Source: an uncultured Flavobacteriaceae bacterium (GTDB lineage: Bacteria; Bacteroidota; Bacteroidia; Flavobacteriales; Flavobacteriaceae). Taken from it: 64,000 nt of DNA. Made by a program: the position numbers and the translations under genes. The notes beneath the pieces were generated by a model. The model was not told where the DNA came from. It ran no database searches and saw only the letters and a list, made by a program, of their open reading frames with translations. Shown here piece by piece: positions 56,399 to 64,000 of the stretch. The DNA is taken from positions 17,238 to 81,237 of the forward strand of contig CALLVX010000076.1 in NCBI GenBank assembly GCA_938010765.1. Direction: 5' to 3'. Each line of letters opens with the position of its first letter. The stretch's first letter is position 1.

Positions 56399-57004
56399 AT
56401 GAGTTGGATAAAAACAATCGATTACCAAACGGCCGAGGGAAAGTTAAAAAGTATATACGACCGCGTAAAGGGTGCCGACAATAAGGTAGACAATGTTTTG
56501 CAGCTTCACAGTTTACGCCCCCATACCCTCCAAGGGCATATGACACTTTATAAAAGTGTATTACACCATACCGGGAATACGCTCCCTAAATGGTATTTGG
56601 AAGCGCTCGGCGTGTATGTAAGCCAGCTAAACCAGTGTTCTTATTGCGTAGATCACCATTTTGAAGGTTTGAAACGACTTTTGAACAATGAAGCCGAAGC
56701 TGCTTCGTTCCTTGAAAAAATACAGAAAGGGGCGCACACGCTCTTTTTCGGCACCAAATTCGATAGCGGAATGGCCTATGCCAAAAAATTAACCAATACT
56801 CCGCATAATATGACCCAATCAGATTTTCAGACCTTGTTGGACCATGGTTTTGCCGAGGGCGAGATTCTTGAAATCAATCAGGTAACCAGCTATTTCAATT
56901 ATGTCAACAGAAGTGTATTGGGATTGGGGATTACAACGCGAGGAGATACGCTTGGTCTCTCCCCAAATGAAAGCGAAGACCCTGAAAATTGGAATCATCA
57001 ATAG
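56399..57004 (+). CDS. Carboxymuconolactone decarboxylase / AhpD-like peroxidase-related protein
   Basis: A 201-residue protein with the CMD signature CSYCVDHH at 80-87, the redox cysteine pair and histidine of AhpD-like proteins. The N-terminal SWIKTIDYQTAEGKLKSIYDRV is typical of the peroxidase-related group. AhpD-like members reduce peroxides through the Cys pair. It lies about 130 bases after the ECF42 gene and 5 bases before a broken haloacid dehalogenase gene, a pairing that occurs in other genomes. Confidence 0.82.
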   Translation: MSWIKTIDYQTAEGKLKSIYDRVKGADNKVDNVLQLHSLRPHTLQGHMTLYKSVLHHTGNTLPKWYLEALGVYVSQLNQCSYCVDHHFEGLKRLLNNEAEAASFLEKIQKGAHTLFFGTKFDSGMAYAKKLTNTPHNMTQSDFQTLLDHGFAEGEILEINQVTSYFNYVNRSVLGLGITTRGDTLGLSPNESEDPENWNHQ

Positions 57005-57009
57005 CTAAA

Positions 57010-57465
57010 ATGAACACTATGAAACCAACCCTTGCCTTCGACGTTTACGGAACGCTTATAGATACTTCAAGAGTCTATGCTTTACTAGAGCATTTTATAG
57101 GTACGGATGCAAAGGCTTTTATGGAGGTATGGCGTACCAAACAATTGGAATATTCCTTTCGTCGTGGACTCATGAACACTTTTGTTGATTTTTCGGTAGT
57201 TAGCCGTGAGGCATTGAATTACTGCTGTCCACTTTTCAACAAGCCGCTACAGGCCGAGCAAATTCAAATGCTTATGAATGCTTATATAATGCTACTATCT
57301 TTCAATGATGTGGAAGGGGCTTTGAAGAATATGTCCAAAGAAACCTATGCCATATGCGCCTTTTCGAACAAGATCGCAACAGCGGTCTCTACACTTTGGT
57401 CAACGCTGCTCATCATAAATTGGTTATATGTGGCTTTTAACTTCCGAACCACAGTAATATTATAG
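57010..57465 (+). pseudogene. Haloacid dehalogenase type II gene, frameshifted and truncated
   Basis: The first about 125 codons read as a good HAD type II start: LAFDVYGTLIDTS (nucleophile Asp), then the cap region, then ICAFSNKIATAVSTL (motif II Ser). After about 57390 the frame leaves the family. The shifted frame gives TLVNAAHHKLVICGF and then a stop, which matches what should follow. The rest of the enzyme, with the motif III lysine and motif IV aspartates, is absent. A dispersed repeat starts eight bases after the remaining frame's stop. Confidence 0.78.
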
Positions 57466-57472
57466 TAAACTA

Positions 57473-57586
57473 CCTCGGGGCGAGCCCACGAGGCATTAAA
57501 AGGAAATTTAACATTGATTTCGACACAATCCTGTCTGTACAATTGTCGTGCAGGCATCGGAGCATTATAAATCTCGATTATCGAGT
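57473..57586 (+). repeat. Dispersed hairpin repeat, copy B
   Basis: Second copy of the element at 7891-8030, same strand. It begins with a perfect outer arm CCTCG ... CGAGG around GGGC/GCCC and contains one version of the 25-base unit found twice in copy A. It sits just after the truncated dehalogenase gene and just before a gene fragment, as if it marked a deletion junction. Confidence 0.7.
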
Positions 57587-57616
57587 AAATCCAAAACTCG
57601 TTTACTTTCCTTTGAA

Positions 57617-57958
57617 TTATCTGTATCCTTTGGCATACACCGTACGATTGGTCGAGAGCAAACCACCCAATAACCCTTCTCTAGTAGTCTCTACTATGAG
57701 TGTCGGCTTCCATGGGGTTCTGGTGGCCGGTTCCAGCCATAATGTCTGAGTAATTTTACTAGAGATCCATTTACCAGTTTTAGAATCTTGAAAGGGATAA
57801 GAAGAGGTAATGGCAAGTCTATTTTCCTCCCAAGTGGCGGTCGAAATCATTGATTTTCCAGTACGCCTCATTCGTATGTCATTTTTCGACTTCGAACCAT
57901 CTATAGCAAAGCGATAGCGGGCCAGTCGCTGAATTTCCCTAGGGGCAAATGTTATTGA
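57617..57958 (-). pseudogene. Fragment of a small beta-rich protein gene
   Basis: An open minus-strand frame of about 114 codons without a usable start; the only ATG (57871) leaves 84 residues. The translated pieces (FAIDGSKSKND, MISTATWEENRLAIT, TPWKPTLIVETTREG) fit the C-terminal part of the exported beta-barrel-like proteins that carry a repeated GxxxTxxxKWxGxxLxIxS pattern. The N-terminal half and signal peptide are missing. It begins directly after the stop of the lipoprotein gene at 57960. Confidence 0.55.
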
Positions 57959-57959
57959 G

Positions 57960-58556
57960 CTAATTAACCGTTAGTGTATAATACTCCTGATCTGCAGGAA
58001 ATTTAATAGAGGTGAATTGCCCTTCCCTGGTTTTAATCGCATTAATGTTCAGTTTAATTTTCCATTCTCCGCTACCAAAACGTGCCTTAGACAATTGGAT
58101 TTCACGAATTTCCCCGTTCTTAATTTTGAATTCTGGCGCATCATATGAAAGGGTGTCAATTCCATTCACCCATAAATTGTTTGCGATCCAGCCTTTGTGG
58201 TTCCACCATAAATCACTGTTAGCAGTTGTTGGTCTTAAAGAATCGACTCCTACCGGCCATTCACCTAACTGGGCCGAGATATGCAAATTCAAGGTTTTTT
58301 TGATCTTTTTGGTACTTATGGCCATATCTAAGGTCCCGAAACTTCCTTCAGGGTAATCATAACTGATCCAAACGTAAGCACTATTTTGATATAGGTATAA
58401 GTTAACCGCATCGGCTAATTTTATAGGAGTTACATTTAAAGCGGCATACTCCGTATTTCTTCCATCTACCATGGGATGTACTATTGCTTTTTCAATTTTT
58501 GATTCGCAGGAGGTCCCGAATGTTAAGATTAAAATGAATACTACTTTTATTTTCAT
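57960..58556 (-). CDS. Hypothetical lipoprotein, 198 residues
   Basis: It starts with a lipoprotein signal (MKIKVVFILILTFGTSCESK, lipobox cysteine near residue 17). The rest is beta-rich with WISYDYPEGSFGTLDMAIST and SDLWWNHKGWIANNLW. The pattern recalls DOMON/CBM9-like domains, but this is weak. Its downstream neighbour is a gene fragment, so the operon may have been cut. Function unknown. Confidence 0.7.
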   Translation of the reverse strand: MKIKVVFILILTFGTSCESKIEKAIVHPMVDGRNTEYAALNVTPIKLADAVNLYLYQNSAYVWISYDYPEGSFGTLDMAISTKKIKKTLNLHISAQLGEWPVGVDSLRPTTANSDLWWNHKGWIANNLWVNGIDTLSYDAPEFKIKNGEIREIQLSKARFGSGEWKIKLNINAIKTREGQFTSIKFPADQEYYTLTVN

Positions 58557-58699
58557 TTCTTTTTTATTTAACTAAACACTGTAGTTGATGACCGCTACGC
58601 TTACCCATCGTGCCATGTTATTCTACTTCGTCTATTTTAAACATCTTGCACACGCCAACTGAAAAATGCGCTAGGTCTATACGGCATTGGTTCCCGTTT

Positions 58700-59071
58700 T
58701 TATTCAAATATAGTTTCATTAAATCTTAATAAATTTCCGAAGGGATATTCAATTTCCATTTGTATTGTTTGCCAATTGGTCTTCTCAGGTTTGTTCAAGT
58801 CGATTTCACTATTTCCGGTATTCAAATCGTGATAAAATTCAATTAATTCTTTACAATCTACAAAAACAATCACCCCAGTCTCAAATATTTTGTTTTCTGA
58901 AAGGTGAAATGTCAGTCCATTTCTAGAAACCGGCATATAAATCGGTTCATTTAGACCAAACTTATGCTCCCAGTCAATCCTAAATCCAAGGCCTTCAATA
59001 TAAAAATCTATTGCTTTGGGATAATCGAAAATTCTAAAAGTTGGTATTCCTTTCAAAACTATTTCATTCAT
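58700..59071 (-). CDS. VOC (glyoxalase/bleomycin resistance-like) family protein
   Basis: A 123-residue protein with one VOC fold: GIPTFRIFDYPKAIDFYIEG and LGFRIDWEH at the start, IQMEIEYPFGNLLRFNE at the end. The second position of the pair usually binds a metal or a ligand; substrate unknown. It is divergent from the first AraC-family regulator gene, with 97 bases between. Confidence 0.82.
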   Translation of the reverse strand: MNEIVLKGIPTFRIFDYPKAIDFYIEGLGFRIDWEHKFGLNEPIYMPVSRNGLTFHLSENKIFETGVIVFVDCKELIEFYHDLNTGNSEIDLNKPEKTNWQTIQMEIEYPFGNLLRFNETIFE

Positions 59072-59168
59072 CGCTATGCTTATATTGTACTTAAGTTAAC
59101 TATTTTAGTTCGGCCGATACAACAGGGAGCCTTCAAAATCTAAAAAGGAACAATTTTAAGATGATTAA

Positions 59169-60011
59169 ATGATCGATGATCGCATAACTTTTGAATACCA
59201 AAATGTTGTTCTTGTAGAAAAGATAAAATTCAAGGCACCCTTAAAATACCATGGTGATTTTCAAAATAGAGGCTGCTTTATATATTTCAAAGAAAGAGCG
59301 CCCAAGTTATTATCCGCAGAAAAAAATATTCAATTGAAGGGCCAAGAAGCCGTGCTCTTAAAATGTGGTAGTCATTTTTTGGATATTCTTAAACAAACGG
59401 ATGATAAAGAAATTGAGGTAATTATAGTGCACTTATACCCTGATTTATTAAAAAAAATATACATAAAGGAATTACCCGCTTTAATCGAAAAAAGAAGTGC
59501 CAGTACTCAAAGTCAAGTAATTGCTTCTAGTGATATTATTTCCAAATTTATTGAATCTTTAGACTTCTATTTTCAAAACCCCGCATTAGTTAATGACGAA
59601 TTGTTAGAATTAAAAATCAAAGAATTGATTTTACTATTGGTACAGTCTAAAAACATAAAAACAATACAAGAATTAGTTGTAGACCTGTACTCTACAAAAA
59701 CTATTGAGTTCAAAGAAATCATTAAACTGCATTTGTTTTCAAACTTAAATACTGAAGAACTGGCCAGCCTATGTAACATGAGTCTTTCATCGTTCAAAAG
59801 AGAATTTAAGAAAGAGTTTAACGATACTCCCAACAGTTTTATTAACAACAAGAAACTCGAAAAAGCGAAGGAACTGCTCAGTATTACAGATATACCCATT
59901 AGTGAAATTGCGTATGAGATTGGATTCAACGACCCGCTATATTTTACTAGATTTTTTAAAAAAAGTACAAGTGTCTCTCCGACGAGATTTCGCAGTAACA
60001 ACCAGCGTTGA
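59169..60011 (+). CDS. AraC family transcriptional regulator, paralogue 1
   Basis: A 280-residue regulator. The C-terminal about 95 residues are the two-helix-turn-helix AraC domain: LNTEELASLCNMSLSSFKRE, then ISEIAYEIGFNDPLYFTRFF (second HTH), then SPTRFR. The N-terminal cupin-like sensor domain (1-170) is about two-thirds identical to that of the gene at 60791. The target is likely the NTF2-like gene 130 bases downstream. It shares the family pattern of regulators that sense fatty acids or aromatics, but the ligand is not known. Confidence 0.9.
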   Translation: MIDDRITFEYQNVVLVEKIKFKAPLKYHGDFQNRGCFIYFKERAPKLLSAEKNIQLKGQEAVLLKCGSHFLDILKQTDDKEIEVIIVHLYPDLLKKIYIKELPALIEKRSASTQSQVIASSDIISKFIESLDFYFQNPALVNDELLELKIKELILLLVQSKNIKTIQELVVDLYSTKTIEFKEIIKLHLFSNLNTEELASLCNMSLSSFKREFKKEFNDTPNSFINNKKLEKAKELLSITDIPISEIAYEIGFNDPLYFTRFFKKSTSVSPTRFRSNNQR

Positions 60012-60141
60012 ACTAGAAATCCATACAATCGAACTTTTTTTCCATACCTATTCTTTATCCCGGTTATACTTTTGTTGAAAGAATGCTATCAGTATTCAAA
60101 CTGAAGTTATTCAATATTTAACAAGTACTAATTATATCAAA

Positions 60142-60636
60142 ATGAATAAAGTATTTATCCTCTTTATCGGACTTTTTATTACCCATTCCTCTTTTGCTCA
60201 AAAAGAAGGAAACAAATCTCATAATTCAGTAAAAACAATAGAAAAAATGGAAACGAAAAATAGTGATTTACAAAGTTTTAACGAGTATCAAGAAATTGCA
60301 ACAGCGCTTCAACCTTATATTGAAAGTGCTCGAACTGGCGATGGAAAGTTGAGCCGATCTGCATTTTATGATCATGCGCATATCGTAGGCTCAATTGGTG
60401 GCGAAGTGTATAATATGACGGCAGATCAATTTGGAGGGGCAGTTGAATCTGGTGGTCCTTCTGAGAATGTCAAACATCAAATTGCATGGATAGATATTTC
60501 AGGACCCGCCGCTGCCGCTAAAGTAGAGTTCATTGATTGGAGTGGTGTGCGATTCACAGACTTCTTTGTGCTTTATAAGCAAGACGGCAAGTGGCTGATC
60601 AGTGGGAAAGTGTATAACTCCCATTCGCAGAATTAA
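60142..60636 (+). CDS. Exported NTF2-like (lumazine-binding-type) protein
   Basis: A 164-residue protein with a signal peptide ending near SSFAQ. The mature part is an NTF2/SnoaL-like cone fold: IATALQPYIESARTGDGKLS (first helix), FYDHAHIVGSIGGEVY and the closing WSGVRFTDFFVLYKQDGKWLISGKVY strands. Catalysis or ligand binding unknown. TACTTTTG at 60067-60074 matches the -7 promoter consensus. It follows the AraC gene and is probably its target. Confidence 0.75.
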   Translation: MNKVFILFIGLFITHSSFAQKEGNKSHNSVKTIEKMETKNSDLQSFNEYQEIATALQPYIESARTGDGKLSRSAFYDHAHIVGSIGGEVYNMTADQFGGAVESGGPSENVKHQIAWIDISGPAAAAKVEFIDWSGVRFTDFFVLYKQDGKWLISGKVYNSHSQN

Positions 60637-60730
60637 TAGTAGGTGCGACTTTGCCAAGAATAATCATGATAGGAGCGCTATTGATTCTTCCTACTATGGG
60701 GCACGTTAAAATCAGTATAAATAGCAATAC

Positions 60731-60760
60731 AAGCGCAAGCCTTTAGGTTTGCGCTTTTTC
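60731..60760 (+). terminator. Rho-independent terminator before the second AraC gene
   Basis: AAGCGCAAGCC (60731-60741) pairs with GGTTTGCGCTT (60746-60756) with one G-T pair and a four-base loop, followed by a T run. Confidence 0.8.
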
Positions 60761-60790
60761 TTTTGTAGCCATATAAAACTAGAATAAAAG

Positions 60791-61633
60791 ATGATTGTAG
60801 ACCGACATGTTTTCGAATATGAACATAAAGTGCTGATCGAAAAAATAGTTATGAAAACGCCCTTTAAGTTTGAAGGTATTTTTCAAAATCGGGGATGCTT
60901 TATATACTTTAAAGACAGGGCGCCAAAACTCCTCTCTTCTGAGAATAATATGCAAATACAAAGCCAAGAAGCCGTACTGCTAAAATGCGGCACCCACTTT
61001 TTGGATTTACTACAACAAAAAGAAGATGAAACGGTCGAGGCCATTATAGTTCATCTTTATCCAGAAATATTGAAAAAGTTGTATGTAGGTGAATTGCCAG
61101 CGCTCATAGAAAAGCGTTATTACCATAAACAGGGTCAAATCGTGGCATCTCATGACATTATATCGAAGTTTATAGATTCTTTGGATTTTTACTTCAATAA
61201 TCCTACACTAGTTAATAACGACCTACTTGAATTAAAGATCAAAGAATTGATTCTGTTATTGATTCAGACAGAGAATATCACTTCTATATTAGAACTGGTA
61301 GCCGATCTATATTCCGCTAAATCTGTTCATTTGAAAAATATGATAGAACTGCATCTATTTTCGAATTTAAGTATAGAAGAGCTGGCGAAATTGAGCAACC
61401 TCAGTTTATCGTCTTTTAAAAGACAGTTTAAAACAGAGTTTAACGATAGCCCAAACAACTATATTATCACAAAAAGAATCGAAAAGGCAAAAGAGTTATT
61501 GAACATTACAGATATGCCCGTGAGTGGCATTGCCTACGAAATAGGATTTAACGATCCGCTGTATTTCACTAGGATGTTCAAGAAGAAGGTGGGCACTTCT
61601 CCCACGCGTTACCGCATAGACAAAAACCTTTGA
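60791..61633 (+). CDS. AraC family transcriptional regulator, paralogue 2
   Basis: A 280-residue protein with the same length and layout as the gene at 59169; blocks such as FQNRGCFIYFK, QEAVLLKCG, IIVHLYP and ELPALIEKR are identical or nearly so. The AraC domain shows LSIEELAKLSNLSLSSFKRQ and GIAYEIGFNDPLYFTRMF. The two genes clearly arose by duplication. Its likely target is the oxidoreductase gene 100 bases downstream, next to a -7-like promoter. Confidence 0.9.
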   Translation: MIVDRHVFEYEHKVLIEKIVMKTPFKFEGIFQNRGCFIYFKDRAPKLLSSENNMQIQSQEAVLLKCGTHFLDLLQQKEDETVEAIIVHLYPEILKKLYVGELPALIEKRYYHKQGQIVASHDIISKFIDSLDFYFNNPTLVNNDLLELKIKELILLLIQTENITSILELVADLYSAKSVHLKNMIELHLFSNLSIEELAKLSNLSLSSFKRQFKTEFNDSPNNYIITKRIEKAKELLNITDMPVSGIAYEIGFNDPLYFTRMFKKKVGTSPTRYRIDKNL

Positions 61634-61666
61634 GCTAATAATCCATAACTACGGACCGTTACTCCA

Positions 61667-61696
61667 TTTCGGCCCGCAGCTGTATGAATAGTTTTG
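61667..61696 (+). promoter_or_regulatory. Candidate promoter of the oxidoreductase operon
   Basis: TAGTTTTG at 61689-61696 matches the -7 consensus TAnnTTTG exactly. TTTC at 61667-61670, 18 bases upstream, is a weak -33 element. An activator such as the AraC-type protein encoded just upstream could act here. Confidence 0.4.
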
Positions 61697-61735
61697 TAAC
61701 TAAAACAATACACCTAGTAAAACAGGAATTTAGTT

Positions 61736-62266
61736 ATGAAAACACTTATTGTACTTACACATCCCAATCTTGAAAAATCAGTAGTTAACAAACGCTGGGT
61801 CGAGGAATTAAAAAAATATCCTGAAAGATTTATTCTTCATGATTTACATAGCACCTATCCTGATGAAGAAATAGATGTTCAACGAGAACAAGAATTGCTA
61901 GAATCTTTTGATACCGTTGTGTTTCAGTTTCCTTTCTTTTGGTTTAACTGCCCCCCACTTCTAAAAAAATGGATAGACCAGGTCTTGTCTCATGGATGGG
62001 CCTATGGTGCCGAAAGCGGATACAAGTTGTCTGGGAAGAAAATTGCCTTGGCCATTTCAGCCGGTATTAAAGATGAAGATTATCAAGCTTCCGGAAGGTA
62101 TAAACACACGCTTGAAACCCTTACGAGTCCTTTTGAAATAACATTTCTCTACGTGAAAGCCGACTATAGGCCTCTTTTTGCCTTTTACGGAGCAGAATAT
62201 CACCCCACTACCGATGTAGTAACAAAAAGTGCCAAGGACTATATCAACTACCTAGAAAAAATTTAA
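61736..62266 (+). CDS. NAD(P)H-dependent flavin oxidoreductase (flavodoxin-fold quinone reductase type)
   Basis: A 176-residue protein of the KefF/MdaB/NQO1-like group. It has the phosphate-binding LTHPNLEKSVVNKRW, the motif VVFQFPFFWFNCPPLLKKWIDQ with the aromatic cluster, and GWAYG (flavin contact). These enzymes reduce quinones with NAD(P)H, usually with FMN or FAD. No signal peptide. It starts a small operon with the DUF4440-like lipoprotein gene 33 bases downstream. Confidence 0.88.
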   Translation: MKTLIVLTHPNLEKSVVNKRWVEELKKYPERFILHDLHSTYPDEEIDVQREQELLESFDTVVFQFPFFWFNCPPLLKKWIDQVLSHGWAYGAESGYKLSGKKIALAISAGIKDEDYQASGRYKHTLETLTSPFEITFLYVKADYRPLFAFYGAEYHPTTDVVTKSAKDYINYLEKI

Positions 62267-62299
62267 AATCAGTTAACTAAATATTTTAAAATTAAAATT

Positions 62300-62794
62300 A
62301 TGAAAAATGTATTTTATGTAGCGCTAATGAGTGCTTTTATACTCTCTTGTAACAACAGCCTAGAGACTGTCAAGAAAGAACCCGTAGTAAATCTGGCAAA
62401 GGAGAAAGCAGCATTAATGGCAGCAAACCGTAGTTGGGCAAAAGCAGCCAGCCCCGAAGAATTTTTTAGTTTTATTGATGAAAATGCGTTAATGATGCCG
62501 CCAGACGGTCCGGTAGTTAAAGGGCATGAGCGAATTGGGAAAATGTTGGCAGAATTTCAGTCACTTCCAGGTTTTGCAATCAAATGGGAGCCACAGGAAG
62601 GTTTTGTTTCAGCTAGCGGTGATTTAGGTTATACTGTAGACAGAATCTTGGTTAATTTTGATGGTGAAGATGGTTCTACTGTAAACCTTTTTGAAAAAGG
62701 GGTTACTGTTTGGAAAAAGAATGCGACCGGCGAATGGAAAATGGTGATCGATATATGGAATGTAGATAAAACCATAGCGTCTATTTATAAATAA
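62300..62794 (+). CDS. DUF4440/SnoaL-like lipoprotein
   Basis: A 164-residue protein with a lipoprotein signal (cysteine in AFILSCNNS). The mature part has the DUF4440 layout: ANRSWAKAASPEEFFSFIDE (first helix), ALMMPPDGPVVKGHERIGKM and a closing strand VWKKNATGEWKMVIDIWN. Related in fold to the NTF2-like protein at 60142, which follows the other AraC gene. Function unknown. Confidence 0.8.
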   Translation: MKNVFYVALMSAFILSCNNSLETVKKEPVVNLAKEKAALMAANRSWAKAASPEEFFSFIDENALMMPPDGPVVKGHERIGKMLAEFQSLPGFAIKWEPQEGFVSASGDLGYTVDRILVNFDGEDGSTVNLFEKGVTVWKKNATGEWKMVIDIWNVDKTIASIYK

Positions 62795-63064
62795 TATGCA
62801 AGTACTTTACTTCCAAATTAGAAAATCAAATTAAAAATAGCGGTGGAAACAAAAGAGAAATACATCGAAACATTTAATTTGTTTTGATTTGTTTCTCTGT
62901 TCCATTTTCAACTGCCGTTTTCATAAGCTACTGATTGCCTTTATTCGGATGAAATTATAAGTAGTACGCATAAGTTCATTTAAAAATAGTAGAAATTCTG
63001 TATGTTTATGGCTTCAGTATTGCCGATCCAAACTATCATTGCATAACCTAACTTTCCGAAACAG

Positions 63065-63865
63065 ATGTCAACTAACAACTACCAATTCGATCAAGTGATC
63101 AACCGAGAAGGAACCAATGCGATGTCTCTTACCGGGTATCGGGGGTATCTTTTTGATGCAGATGAAGATCTTAGTGGTAAATATGAGGAAGCAGATTTTA
63201 TCCCAATGTGGGTTGCAGATATGGAGTTTGCCATCGCTCCGGAGATTATCAATGCCATGAAAAAACGATTGGAGCATCCGTTATTGGGGTATTCTAGGGT
63301 AGCCGACCCTACGTATTCCTTCGTTTTTCAGCAATGGTGTATAGATCGCTATGGGTGGAGGCCCGAGTTAAAACATCTGGTCAATGCCAAAGGGGTGATT
63401 CCTGCATTGTATGATTTGATCGGTCATATCTGTAAACCGGGTGAAAAAGTATTGATCATTACACCCTCATATGCATTTTTCAAGCACGGGGTAGATTTCA
63501 ACGACCTCACGCTGGTCTGTTCCGATTTAATAGAAGTTAACGGCAAGTTTCATATGGATATGGAGGATATTCGACAGAAAGCGGCCGATGAGAAATGTGT
63601 CTTAGGCGTTTTCTGCAATCCTCATAATCCCACCGGGAAAGTTTGGTCCAAGAAAGAATTAAAGGAATTAGGCGAAGTGTGCTTAGAAAATGACTTAACC
63701 ATCATATCCGATGAAATTCATTGTGATTTGCTTCGGAAGGATCAGTTTTTCACCCCTATGGCAAGTCTTTTTCCCAATTCGAATCAGATCATCACCTGTA
63801 TGGCCCCCAGTAAAACATTTAATTTAGCTGGTAATATGTTTGCCAATATCGTTATTCCAAATTAG
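63065..63865 (+). pseudogene. MalY/PatB-type aminotransferase, truncated by an insertion
   Basis: The 266 residues show the N-terminal two-thirds of a class I/II aminotransferase of the MalY/PatB (cystathionine beta-lyase) group: DFIPMWVADMEF, CNPHNPTGKVW, ISDEIHCDL and the PLP lysine in APSKTFNLAG. Full family members have about 390 residues. The frame stops directly after FANIVIPN, where the family continues with the small domain. Sequence beyond 63866 reads as the end of a transposase gene on the other strand. The enzyme is therefore probably non-functional, as the C-terminal domain is lost. Confidence 0.85.
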
Positions 63866-64000
63866 TACTGTTGCGTCTATAATTCTTTGACATTAAACAA
63901 GTTAAGCTGTTCTTTGAAATTTTGATTGATTGACTTTTTGGTAAATAGCTCGTTTACAGGCGTTTTGGTAAATGTCGATGTACCCAGAACCTGGGTCATT
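63866..64000 (-). mobile_element. Insertion sequence end with transposase C-terminus (IS4-like, tentative)
   Basis: On the minus strand a frame open from the right edge stops at 63877-63879. Its last 39 residues include TKTPVNELFTKKSINQNFKE and end QLNLFNVKEL, which resembles the C-terminus of Bacteroidota IS4-family transposases. The junction with the aminotransferase frame near 63866 marks the element end (GTTGCGTC just inside). The rest of the element, its other end and any target duplication lie outside the window. Confidence 0.6.

Noticed and set aside
62820..62920. Large imperfect inverted repeat after the DUF4440 gene
   Set aside because: The arms match only in short blocks with many mismatches and no T run at the right place, so it is not called a terminator or element end.

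Overview
The window looks like chromosomal DNA of a marine-type Flavobacteriaceae (Bacteroidota). The gene set points that way: 2TM-domain proteins beside a LytS-type kinase and LytTR regulator, DUF2490 and DUF2141 proteins, TolB-like propeller fusions, tricorn-type S41 peptidase, many exported proteins and lipoproteins, and AT-rich leaders without clear Shine-Dalgarno sequences. This assignment is inferred from family content, not from a marker gene. I saw no rRNA, tRNA or CRISPR array.

Layout. Bases 1-7.8 kb hold the end of an MFS transporter, a TMEM175-like channel, two VOC proteins, M28 and M1 peptidases, a nitrilase and a small export protein. Bases 8-12.3 kb hold a very large exported ThuA / sugar dehydrogenase / PKD / cytochrome c fusion and a NUDIX-like regulator, both on the minus strand. 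Bases 12.4-34.3 kb are dominated by secreted hydrolases: M28, a propeller-amidohydrolase fusion, a lipoprotein amidohydrolase next to a decayed amidohydrolase copy, a tricorn-like protease, an astacin-like lipoprotein, a sortilin-like propeller protein and an S9 peptidase. Together they suggest peptide scavenging in the cell envelope. Bases 34.5-38.5 kb carry stress and housekeeping genes (alpha/beta hydrolase-OsmC fusion, Cu/Zn superoxide dismutase, LETM1-related protein). Bases 38.6-43.3 kb form one minus-strand operon: DUF2141, a TPR-like protein, a LytS-type kinase that ends in a 2TM domain, four stand-alone 2TM proteins and the LytTR regulator. Bases 43.4-53.4 kb hold metabolic genes and a guanylate/adenylate cyclase.

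The most unusual locus is 53816-54410. Four consecutive tiny genes, each exactly 37 codons, encode basic peptides. Copies 1 and 2 encode the same peptide but differ at eight bases, all synonymous. Copy 3 is a close relative. Copy 4 is very divergent but has the same length and keeps TESK and SKR at the same positions. A promoter-like site precedes the array and a strong hairpin terminator follows it. I know of no described family that matches.

Downstream lie an ECF42-type sigma factor with its DGPF/YCII partner, a carboxymuconolactone decarboxylase-like protein, and a decay zone: a frameshifted haloacid dehalogenase, a dispersed hairpin repeat also present at 7.9 kb, and a gene fragment. The last 5 kb hold two paralogous AraC regulators, each followed by a small NTF2/SnoaL-like protein, and a MalY-type aminotransferase cut off after its PLP lysine by what looks like the end of an IS element running out of the window.
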